Shown here in pieces: positions 53,601 to 64,000 of a stretch of 64,000 nucleotides of DNA. Positions within the stretch are counted from its first letter, which is position 1, and every line of letters starts with the position of its first letter. Position numbers and translations under genes: made by a program. Below the pieces are notes generated by a model. That model had not been told where the DNA came from. It searched no databases and was given only the letters and a program-made list of their open reading frames with translations. Origin of the DNA: Paraphysomonas bandaiensis (lineage: Eukaryota; Chrysophyceae); NCBI GenBank assembly GCA_965644295.1, contig CBFFRP010000035.1:62001-126000 (forward strand), written 5' to 3'.

Positions 53601-56600
53601 TGTGTATTGTTGCAGATCTGCGGGTGGCATTTCACAATGGCTGTGTATATACGCTTCCATGCGTTTTGGCAGGTGTGGCCGGTGTGTGCAGACACTACGA
53701 GTACATCTATAATAGGGCAGGGTATGTATAACGTATATATGTGTGTATATGTGATGTGGGCTGTGATGGTAACCAATGATAGGACAGAATGCATTCGTGA
53801 TAATCACCGTTTGCAGTAATGTCGACACTTTATCCCTGAGCCTGTATACCTGACGTCAATATATTGGTGTTGTGTTGTGTTGTGTTGGTTATGTATTTCG
53901 GTTATTGTTTGTATATATTAGAAGATGTAGTGTTGTCTGAGGGCAATGATTCTCAAATGATATAATGAGCCTGAATACACCGTGAGACGTGTGTATGTGG
54001 ACATATTTTTGCTGAGCCCTCAGTCGCTGTATTGTATTTTATTGTATGTATTGATGTGAATGAATTGGGAGTACGATATTGTTGTAATGTATGTGTATTG
54101 TTGCAGATCTGCGGGTGGCATTTCACAATGGCTGTGTATATACGCTTCCATGCGTTTTGGCAGGTGTGGCCGGTGTGTGCAGACACTACGAGTACATCTA
54201 TAATAGGGCAGGGTATGTATAACGTATATATGTGTGTATATGTGATGTGGGCTGTGATGGTAACCAATGATAGGACAGAATGCATTCGTGATAATCACCG
54301 TTTGCAGTAATGTCGACACTTTATCCCTGAGCCTGTATACCTGACGTCAATATATTGGTGTTGTGTTGTGTTGTGTTGGTTATGTATTTCGGTTATTGTT
54401 TGTATATATTAGAAGATGTAGTGTTGTCTGAGGGCAATGATTCTCAAATGATATAATGAGCCTGAATACACCGTGAGACGTGTGTATGTGGACATATTTC
54501 TGCTGAGCCCTCAGTCGCTGTATTGTATTGTATTTTATTGTATGTATTGATGTGAATGAATTGTGAGTACGATATTGTTGTAATGTATGTGTATTGTTGC
54601 AGATCTGCGGGTGGCATTTCACAATGGCTGTGTATATACGCTTCCATGCGTTTTGGCAGGTGTGGCCGGTGTGTGCAGACACTACGAGTACATCTATAAT
54701 AGGGCAGGGTATGTATAACGTATATATGTGTGTATATGTGATGTGGGCTGTGATGGTAACCAATGATAGGACAGAATGCATTCGTGATAATCACCGTTTG
54801 CAGTAATGTCGACACTTTATCCCTGAGCCTGTATACCTGACGCCAATATATTGGTGTTGTGTTGTGTTGTGTTGGTTATGTATTTCGGTTATTGTTTGTA
54901 TATATTAGAAGATGTAGTGTTGTCTGAGGGCAATGATTCTCAAATGATATAATGAGCCTGAATACACCGTGAGACGTGTGTATGTGGACATATTTTTGCT
55001 GAGCCCTCAGTCGCTGTATTGTATTGTATTTTATTGTATGTATTGATGTGAATGAATTGGGAGTACGATATTGTTGTAATGTATGTGTATTGTTGCAGAT
55101 CTGCGGGTGGCATTTCACAGTGGCTGTGTATATACGCTTCCATGCGTTTTGGCAGGTGTGGCCGGTGTGTGCAGACACTACGAGTACATCTATAATAGGG
55201 CAGGGTATGTATAACGTATATATGTGTGTATTGTGATGTGGGCTGTGATGGTAACCAATGATAGGACAGAATGCATTCGTGATAATCACCGTTTGCAGTA
55301 ATGTCGACACTTTATCCCTGAGCCTGTATACCTGACGTCAATATATTGGTGTTGTGTTGTGTTGTGTTGGTTATGTATTTCGGTTATTGTTTGTATATAT
55401 TAGAAGATGTAGTGTTGTCTGAGGGCAATGATTCTCAAATGATATAATGAGCCTGAATACACCGTGAGACGTGTGTATGTGGACATATTTCTGCTGAGCC
55501 CTCAGTCGCTGTATTGTATTTTATTGTATGTATTGATGTGAATGAATTGGGAGTACGATATTGTTGTAATGTATGTGTATTGTTGCAGATCTGCGGGTGG
55601 CATTTCACAATGGCTGTGTATATACGCTTCCATGCGTTTTGGCAGGTGTGGCCGGTGTGTGCAGACACTACGAGTACATCTATAATAGGGCAGGGTATGT
55701 ATAACGTATATATATGTGTGTATATGTGATGTGGGCTGTGATGGTAACCAATGATAGGACAGAATGCATTCGTGATAATCACCGTTTGCAGTAATGTCGA
55801 CACTTTATCCCTGAGCCTGTATACCTGACGTCAATATATTGGTGTTGTGTTGTGTTGTGTTGGTTATGTATTTCGCTTATTGTTGTCTGAGGGCAATGAT
55901 TCTCAAATGATATAATGAGCCTGAATACACCGTGAGACGTGTGTATGTGGACATATTTCTGCTGAGCCCTCAGTCGCTGTATTGTATTTTATTGTATGTA
56001 TTGATGTGAATGAATTGGGAGTACGATATTGTTGTAATGTATGTGTATTGTTGCAGATCTGCGGGTGGCATTTCACAATGGCTGTGTATATACGCTTCCA
56101 TGCGTTTTGGCAGGTGTGGCCGGTGTGTGCAGACACTACGAGTACATCTATAATAGGGCAGGGTATGTATAACGTATATATGTGTGTATATGTGATGTGG
56201 GCTGTGATGGTAACCAATGATAGGACAGAATGCATTCGTGATAATCACCGTTTGCAGTAATGTCGACACTTTATCCCTGAGCCTGTATACCTGACGTCAA
56301 TATATTGGTGTTGTGTTGTGTTGGTTATGTATTTCGCTTATTGTTGTCTGAGGGCAATGATTCTCAAATGATATAATGAGCCTGAATACACCGTGAGACG
56401 TGTGTATGTGGACATATTTCTGCTGAGCCCTCAGTCGCTGTATTGTATTTTATTGTATGTATTGATGTGAATGAATTGGGAGTACGATATTGTTGTAATG
56501 TATGTGTATTGTTGCAGATCTGCGGGTGGCATTTCACAATGGCTGTGTATATACGCTTCCATGCGTTTTGGCAGGTGTGGCCGGTGTGTGCAGACACTAC

Positions 56601-59600
56601 GAGTACATCTATAATAGGGCAGGGTATGTATAACGTATATATGTGTGTATATATGTGTGGGCTGTGATGGTAACCAATGATAGGACAGAATGCATTCGTG
56701 ATAATCACCGTTTGCAGTAATGTCGACACTTTATCCCTGAGCCTGTATACCTGACGTCAATATATTGCTGTGATGGTAACCAATGATAGGACAGAATGCA
56801 TTCGTGATAATCACCGTTTGCAGTAATGTCGACTCTTTATCCCTGAGCCTGTATACCTGACGTCAATATATTGGTGTTGTGTTGTGTTGTGTTGGTTATG
56901 TATTTCGGTTATTGTTTGTATATATTAGAAGATGTAGTGTTGTCTGAGGGCAATGATTCTCAAATGATATAATGAGCCTGAATACACCGTGAGTCGTGTG
57001 TATGTGGACATATTTCTGCTGAGCCCTCAGTCGCTGTATTGTATTGTATTTTATTGTATTTTATTGTATGTATTGATGTGAATGAATTGGGAGTACGATA
57101 TTGTTGTAATGTATGTGTATTGTTGCAGATCTGCGGGTGGCATTTCACAATGGCTGTGTATATACGCTTCCATGCGTTTTGGCAGGTGTGGCCGGTGTGT
57201 GCAGACACTACGAGTACATCTATAATAGGGCAGGGTATGTATAACGTATATATGTGTGTATATGTGATGTGGGCTGTGATGGTAACCAATGATAGGACAG
57301 AATGCATTCGTGATAATCACCGTTTGCAGTAATGTCGACACTTTATCCCTGAGCCTGTATACCTGACGTCAATATATTGCTGTGATGGTAACCAATGATA
57401 GGACAGAATGCATTCGTGATAATCACCGTTTGCAGTAATGTCGACTCTTTATCCCTGAGCCTGTATACCTGACGTCAATATATTGGTGTTGTGTTGTGTT
57501 GTGTTGGTTATGTATTTCGGTTATTGTTTGTATATATTAGAAGATGTAGTGTTGTCTGAGGGCAATGATTCTCAAATGATATAATGAGCCTGAATACACC
57601 GTGAGACGTGTGTATGTGGACATATTTTTGCTGAGCCCTCAGTCGCTGTATTGTATTGTATTTTATTGTATGTATTGATGTGAATGAATTGGGAGTACGA
57701 TATTGTTGTAATGTATGTGTATTGTTGCAGATCTGCGGGTGGCATTTCACAATGGCTGTGTATATACGCTTCCATGCGTTTTGGCAGGTGTGGCCGGTGT
57801 GTGCAGACACTACGAGTACATCTATAATAGGGCAGGGTATGTATAACGTATATATGTGTGTATTGTGATGTGGGCTGTGATGGTAACCAATGATAGGACA
57901 GAATGCATTCGTGATAATCACCGTTTGCAGTCATGTCGACACTTTATCCCTGAGCCTGTATACCTGACGTCAATATATTGGTGTTGTGTTGTGTTGTGTT
58001 GGTTATGTATTTCGGTTATTGTTTGTATATATTAGAAGATGTAGTGTTGTCTGAGGGCAATGATTCTCAAATGATATAATGAGCCTGAATACACCGTGAG
58101 ACGTGTGTATGTGGACATATTTTTGCTGAGCCCTCAGTCGCTGTATTGTATTGTATTTTATTGTATGTATTGATGTGAATGAATTGGGAGTACGATATTA
58201 TTGTAATGTATGTGTATTGTTGCAGATCTGCGGGTGGCATTTCACAATGGCTGTGTATATACGCTTCCATGCGTTTTGGCAGGTGTGGCCGGTGTGTGCA
58301 GACACTACGAGTACATCTATAATAGGGCAGGGTATGTATAACGTATATATGTGTGTATATGTGATGTGGGCTGTGATGGTAACCAATGATAGGACAGAAT
58401 GCATTCGTGATAATCACCGTTTGCAGTAATGTCGACACTTTATCCCTGAGCCTGTATACCTGACGTCAATATATTGGTGTTGTGTTGTGTTGTGTTGGTT
58501 ATGTATTTCGGTTATTGTTTGTATATATTAGAAGATGTAGTGTTGTCTGAGGGCAATGATTCTCAAATGATATAATGAGCCTGAATACACCGTGAGACGT
58601 GTGTATGTGGACATATTTCTGCTGAGCCCTCAGTCGCTGTATTGTATTTTATTGTATGTATTGATGTGAATGAATTGGGAGTACGATATTGTTGTAATGT
58701 ATGTGTATTGTTGCAGATCTGCGGGTGGCATTTCACAATGGCTGTGTATATACGCTTCCATGCGTTTTGGCAGGTGTGGCCGGTGTGTGCAGACACTACG
58801 AGTACATCTATAATAGGGCAGGGTATGTATAACGTATATATGTGTGTATATGTGATGTGGGCTGTGATGGTAACCAATGATAGGACAGAATGCATTCGTG
58901 ATAATCACCGTTTGCAGTAATGTCGACACTTTATCCCTGAGCCTGTATACCTGACGTCAATATATTGGTGTTGTGTTGTGTTGTGTTGGTTATGTATTTC
59001 GCTTATTGTTTGTATATATTAGAAGATGTAGTGTTGTCTGAGGGCAATTATTCTCAAATGATATAATGAGCCTGAATACACCGTGAGACGTGTGTATGTG
59101 GACATATTTCTGCTGAGCCCTCAGTCGCTGTATTGTATTTTATTGTATTTTATTGTATGTATTGATGTGAATGAATTGGGAGTACGATATTGTTGTAATG
59201 TATGTGTATTGTTGCAGATCTGCGGGTGGCATTTCACAATGGCTGTGTATATACGCTTCCATGCGTTTTGGCAGGTGTGGCCGGTGTGTGCAGACACTAC
59301 GAGTACATCTATAATAGGGCAGGGTATGTATAACGTATATATGTGTGTATATGTGATGTGGGCTGTGATGGTAACCAATGATAGGACAGAATGCATTCGT
59401 GATAATCACCGTTTGCAGTAATGTCGACACTTTATCCCTGAGCCTGTATACCTGACGTCAATATATTGGTGTTGTGTTGTGTTGTGTTGTGTTGGTTATG
59501 TATTTCGCTTATTGTTTGTATATATTAGAAGATGTAGTGTTGTCTGAGGGCAATGATTCTCAAATGATATAATGAGCCTGAATACACCGTGAGACGTGTG

Positions 59601-62600
59601 TATGTGGACATATTTCTGCTGAGCCCTCAGTCGCTGTATTGTATTTTATTGTATGTATTGATGTGAATGAATTGGGAGTACGATATTGTTGTAATGTATG
59701 TGTATTGTTGCAGATCTGCGGGTGGCATTTCACAATGGCTGTGTATATACGCTTCCATGCGTTTTGGCAGGTGTGGCCGGTGTGTGCAGACACTACGAGT
59801 ACATCTATAATAGGGCAGGGTATGTATAACGTATATATGTGTGTATATGTGATGTGGGCTGTGATGGTAACCAATGATAGGACAGAATGCATTCGTGATA
59901 ATCACCGTTTGCAGTAATGTCGACACTTTATCCCTGAGCCTGTATACCTGACGTCAATATATTGGTGTTGTGTTGTGTTGTGTTGGTTATGTATTTCGGT
60001 TATTGTTTGTATATATTAGAAGATGTAGTGTTGTCTGAGGGCAATGATTCTCAAATGATATAATGAGCCTGAATACACCGTGAGACGTGTGTATGTGGAC
60101 ATATTTCTGCTGAGCCCTCAGTCGCTGTATTGTATTTTATTGTATGTATTGATGTGAATGAATTGGGAGTACGATATTGTTGTAATGTATGTGTATTGTT
60201 GCAGATCTGCGGGTGGCATTTCACAATGGCTGTGTATATACGCTTCCATGCGTTTTGGCAGGTGTGGCCGGTGTGTGCAGACACTACGAGTACATCTATA
60301 ATAGGGCAGGGTATGTATAACGTATATATGTGTGTATATGTGATGTGGGCTGTGATGGTAACCAATGATAGGACAGAATGCATTCGTGATAATCACCGTT
60401 TGCAGTAATGTCGACACTTTATCCCTGAGCCTGTATACCTGACGTCAATATATTGGTGTTGTGTTGTGTTGTGTTGTGTTGGTTATGTATTTCGCTTATT
60501 GTTTGTATATATTAGAAGATGTAGTGTTGTCTGAGGGCAATGATTCTCAAATGATATAATGAGCCTGAATACACCGTGAGACGTGTGTATGTGGACATAT
60601 TTCTGCTGAGCCCTCAGTCGCTGTATTGTATTTTATTGTATGTATTGATGTGAATGAATTGGGAGTACGATATTGTTGTAATGTATGTGTATTGTTGCAG
60701 ATCTGCGGGTGGCATTTCACAATGGCTGTGTATATACGCTTCCATGCGTTTTGGCAGGTGTGGCCGGTGTGTGCAGACACTACGAGTACATCTATAATAG
60801 GGCAGGGTATGTATAACGTATATATGTGTGTATATGTGATGTGGGCTGTGATGGTAACCAATGATAGGACAGAATGCATTCGTGATAATCACCGTTTGCA
60901 GTAATGTCGACACTTTATCCCTGAGCCTGTATACCTGACGTCAATATATTGGTGTTGTGTTGTGTTGTGTTGTGTTGGTTATGTATTTCGCTTATTGTTT
61001 GTATATATTAGAAGATGTAGTGTTGTCTGAGGGCAATGATTCTCAAATGATATAATGAGCCTGAATACACCGTGAGACGTGTGTATGTGGACATATTTCT
61101 GCTGAGCCCTCAGTCGCTGTATTGTATTTTATTGTATGTATTGATGTGAATGAATTGGGAGTACGATATTGTTGTAATGTATGTGTATTGTTGCAGATCT
61201 GCGGGTGGCATTTCACAATGGCTGTGTATATACGCTTCCATGCGTTTTGGCAGGTGTGGCCGGTGTGTGCAGACACTACGAGTACATCTATAATAGGGCA
61301 GGGTATGTATAACGTATATATGTGTGTATATGTGATGTGGGCTGTGATGGTAACCAATGATAGGACAGAATGCATTCGTGATAATCACCGTTTGCAGTAA
61401 TGTCGACACTTTATCCCTGAGCCTGTATACCTGACGTCAATATATTGGTGTTGTGTTGTGTTGTGTTGTGTTGGTTATGTATTTCGCTTATTGTTTGTAT
61501 ATATTAGAAGATGTAGTGTTGTCTGAGGGCAATGATTCTCAAATGATATAATGAGCCTGAATACACCGTGAGACGTGTGTATGTGGACATATTTCTGCTG
61601 AGCCCTCAGTCGCTGTATTGTATTTTATTGTATGTATTGATGTGAATGAATTGGGAGTACGATATTGTTGTAATGTATGTGTATTGTTGCAGATCTGCGG
61701 GTGGCATTTCACAATGGCTGTGTATATACGCTTCCATGCGTTTTGGCAGGTGTGGCCGGTGTGTGCAGACACTACGAGTACATCTATAATAGGGCAGGGT
61801 ATGTATAACGTATATATGTGTGTATATGTGATGTGGGCTGTGATGGTAACCAATTATAGGACAGAATGCATTCGTGATAATCACCGTTTGCAGTAATGTC
61901 GACACTTTATCCCTGAGCCTGTATACCTGACGTCAATATATTGGTGTTGTGTTGTGTTGTGTTGGTTATGTATTTCGGTTATTGTTTGTATATATTAGAA
62001 GATGTAGTGTTGTCTGAGGGCAATGATTCTCAAATGATATAATGAGCCTGAATACACCGTGAGACGTGTGTATGTGGACATATTTCTGCTGAGCCCTCAG
62101 TCGCTGTATTGTATTTTATTGTATTTTATTGTATGTATTGATGTGAATAAATTGGGAGTACGATATTGTTGTAATGTATGTGTATTGTTGCAGATCTGCG
62201 GGTGGCATTTCACAATGGCTGTGTATATACGCTTCCATGCGTTTTGGCAGGTGTGGCCGGTGTGTGCAGACACTACGAGTACATCTATAATAGGGCAGGG
62301 TATGTATAACGTATATATGTGTGTATATGTGATGTGGGCTGTGATGGTAACCAATGATAGGACAGAATGCATTCGTGATAATCACCGTTTGCAGTAATGT
62401 CGACACTTTATCCCTGAGCCTGTATACCTGACGTCAATATATTGGTGTTGTGTTGTGTTGTGTTGGTTATGTATTTCGGTTATTGTTTGTATATATTAGA
62501 AGATGTAGTGTTGTCTGAGGGCAATGATTCTCAAATGATATAATGAGCCTGAATACACCGTGAGACGTGTGTATGTGGACATATTTCTGCTGAGCCCTCA

Positions 62601-63655
62601 GTCGCTGTATTGTATTGTATTTTACTGTATGTATTTAGGTGATGTTATTGGGAGTACGATATTGTTGTAATGTATGTGTATTGTTGCAGATCTGCGGGTG
62701 GCATTTCACAATGGCTGTGTATATACGCTTCCATGCGTTTTGGCAGGTGTGGCCGGTGTGTGCAGACACTACGAGTACATCTATAATAGGGCAGGGTATG
62801 TATAACGTATATATGTGTGTATATGTGATGTGGGCTGTGATGGTAACCAATGATAGGACAGAATGCATTCGTGATAATCACCGTTTGCAGTAATGTCGAC
62901 ATTTTATCCCTGAGCCTGTATACCTGACGTCAATATATTGGTGTTGTGTTGTGTTGGTTATGTATTTCGGTTATTGTTGTCTGGGGGCAATGATTCTCAA
63001 ATGATATAATGAGCCTGAATACACCGTGAGTCGTGTGTATGTGGACATATTTCTGCTGGGCCCTCAGTCGCTGTATTGTATTGTATTTTACTGTATGTAT
63101 TTAGGTGATGTTATTGGGAGTACGATATTGTTGTAATGTATGTGTATTGTTGCAGATCTGCGGGTGGCATTTCACAATGGCTGTGTATATACGCTTCCAT
63201 GCGTTTTGGCAGGTGTGGCCGGTGTGTGCAGACACTACGAGTACATCTATAATAGGGCAGGGTATGTATAACGTATATATGTGTGTATATGTGATGTGAG
63301 CTGTGATGGTAACCAATGATAGGACAGAATGCATTCGTGGTAATCACCGTTTGCAGTAATGTCGACACTTTATCCCTGAGCCTGTATACCTGACGTCAAT
63401 ATATTGGTGTTGTGTTGATTATGTATTTCGCTTATTGTTGTCTGAGGGCAATGATTCTCAAATGATATAATGAGCCTGAATACACCGTGAGACGTGTGTA
63501 TGTGGACATATTTCTGCTGAGCCGTCAGTCGCTGTATTGTATTGTATTGCATTTTATTGTATGTATTGATGTGAATGAATTGTGAGTACGATATTGTTGT
63601 AATGTATGTGTATTGTTGCAGATCTGCGGGTGGCTTCACAATGGCTGTGTATATA
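50690..63655. repeat. Satellite array, about 26 tandem units of about 460-500 bp plus truncated ends
   Basis: The anchor GCAGATCTGCGGGTGG recurs with its ATCT at 50711, 51177, 51667, 52138, 52629, 53125, 53616, 54107, 54603, 55099, 55589, 56057, 56518, 57129, 57731, 58226, 58717, 59218, 59714, 60205, 60701, 61197, 61693, 62194, 62690, 63156 and 63622. Spacing is 461-501 bp except 611 and 602. Units are nearly identical outside three labile spots: a (TGTTG)n run, a (TATTG)n run, and a roughly 25-bp block (TTTGTATATATTAGAAGATG...) present in the long class and absent in the short class. The first and last units are truncated. Open frames of 92-153 codons on both strands recur in every unit only because the units are copies. 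No recognised gene inside. A centromeric, subtelomeric or other heterochromatic role is possible but unproven. Confidence 0.95.
51497..51583 (+). other. Candidate structured RNA in each satellite unit (representative copy)
   Basis: CTGAGGGC (51497-51504) and GCCCTCAG (51576-51583) are an exact 8-bp inverted repeat closing a roughly 70-nt loop. Just inside the left arm is AATGATTC (C-box-like), and just inside the right arm is CTGA (D-box). A second CTGA (GAGCCTGAATAC) and GTGAGACG lie mid-loop. This is the geometry of a box C/D snoRNA, but the C box departs from RUGAUGA at two positions. The block is present in essentially every unit. No expression evidence; listed as a candidate only. Confidence 0.25.
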
Positions 63656-64000
63656 TAGAAGTTTTATATCGTTAGGTTACGTCTTACGTTGTTTATGCAC
63701 AATACGTGGCTAGTAGTGAAGTATGTTTAGATTTAGGCACCACCGTTGGTCAATATCGGTTACCTGTACATTACACCTTGAGAACATTACTCTCAACCCA
63801 GAATTCCGCTTTACGTGGCGTATAGAGAGTAGTGGTCATACACCGAGATAACTTCTAGTGTACGGTACTGATAAAGAAATAGTTTACCTGAAGTTTCAAT
63901 CAACAAAGAATTTTAATATGATAGTGTCACCTATTTTATACCTTCAACATTTCTTATTATCTTCCGTATGTAGACGGCAAAGTATATTTTGCACATGTTT
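63656..64000. other. Right flank of the satellite array, no gene seen
   Basis: The array stops abruptly inside the anchor block (CACAATGGCTGTGTATATA then TAGAAGTTTT). Beyond it is unrelated AT-rich sequence with no gene and no telomere-type repeat. Confidence 0.5.

Noticed and set aside
50690-63655. Dozens of 67-153-codon open frames with identical sequences
   Set aside because: Repeated because the DNA is repeated; present on both strands, shifted by 5-bp indels, with no domain. Not annotated as genes.
50690-63655. CRISPR array
   Set aside because: The whole 460-500-bp unit is conserved; there are no short repeats separated by unique spacers, and the genome is eukaryotic.
63656-64000. Telomere next to the satellite
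   Set aside because: No TTAGGG- or TTTAGGG-type tandem repeat is present; the array ends in ordinary sequence.

Overview
The window is nuclear DNA from a eukaryotic microbe. Genes carry very short spliceosomal introns (about 43-66 bp, a few of 88-104 bp, with GT/AG ends and in one case a TACTAAC branch site), there are LTR and hAT transposons, and coding strands alternate with compact intergenic regions. The P-T-G-x-P-T/S repeats on a REJ/EGF/GPS membrane protein, a GT60-type glycosyltransferase, FG-GAP and SBBP-like propeller receptors and a multi-KH protein together lean towards a stramenopile (heterokont) or similar protist. No rRNA, organelle gene or bacterial operon is present to settle this, so the lineage is an inference.

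Layout. 1-8121: 3' part of a very large polycystin-1/REJ-like membrane protein, rebuilt here as 11 exons. 8122-11316: gene-free, with a hAT-derived repeat, a fold-back element and ACCTATAGGT-type repeats. 11317-15240 (-): 3-exon RING/B-box/multi-KH protein. 16074-17210: DUF616 (TOD1/MUCI70-like) glycosyltransferase. 17211-20007: mostly gene-free, with a second hAT-derived copy. 20008-21477 (-): GT60 GlcNAc-transferase-like protein. 21900-23360: secreted or lumenal 2OG-Fe(II) oxygenase with one intron. 23985-26102 (-): beta-propeller membrane protein. 26584-27767: MDR-type NADP-dependent reductase, 3 exons. 28915-30573: four-TM, coiled-coil, OmpA-like protein. 31060-31985: the longest hAT copy, with a broken transposase tail. 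32706-38443: an intact, very young Copia retrotransposon. 38613-39872 (-): seven-TM protein. 40363-40828: small coiled-coil protein. 42352-43274: GPATCH11-like G-patch protein, 4 exons. 44172-45238: hAT derivative and a solo Copia LTR. 45895-48201 (-): FG-GAP membrane protein. 49376-49640 (-): possible small spliced gene. About 50690-63655: a 13-kb satellite array of about 26 units of roughly 460-500 bp.

Shared themes. Two minus-strand genes have the same plan (signal peptide, extracellular propeller, membrane part, cytosolic tail), and the window is rich in secretory-pathway enzymes (DUF616, GT60, 2OG oxygenase). Nearly every upstream intergenic region carries a cluster of ACAGCAGTACT / TGTACTGTA / GTATAC words, a candidate promoter code of this genome. 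The satellite unit contains a conserved 8-bp inverted repeat around an approximately 70-nt loop with C/D-box-like words. This is the least explained structure in the window.
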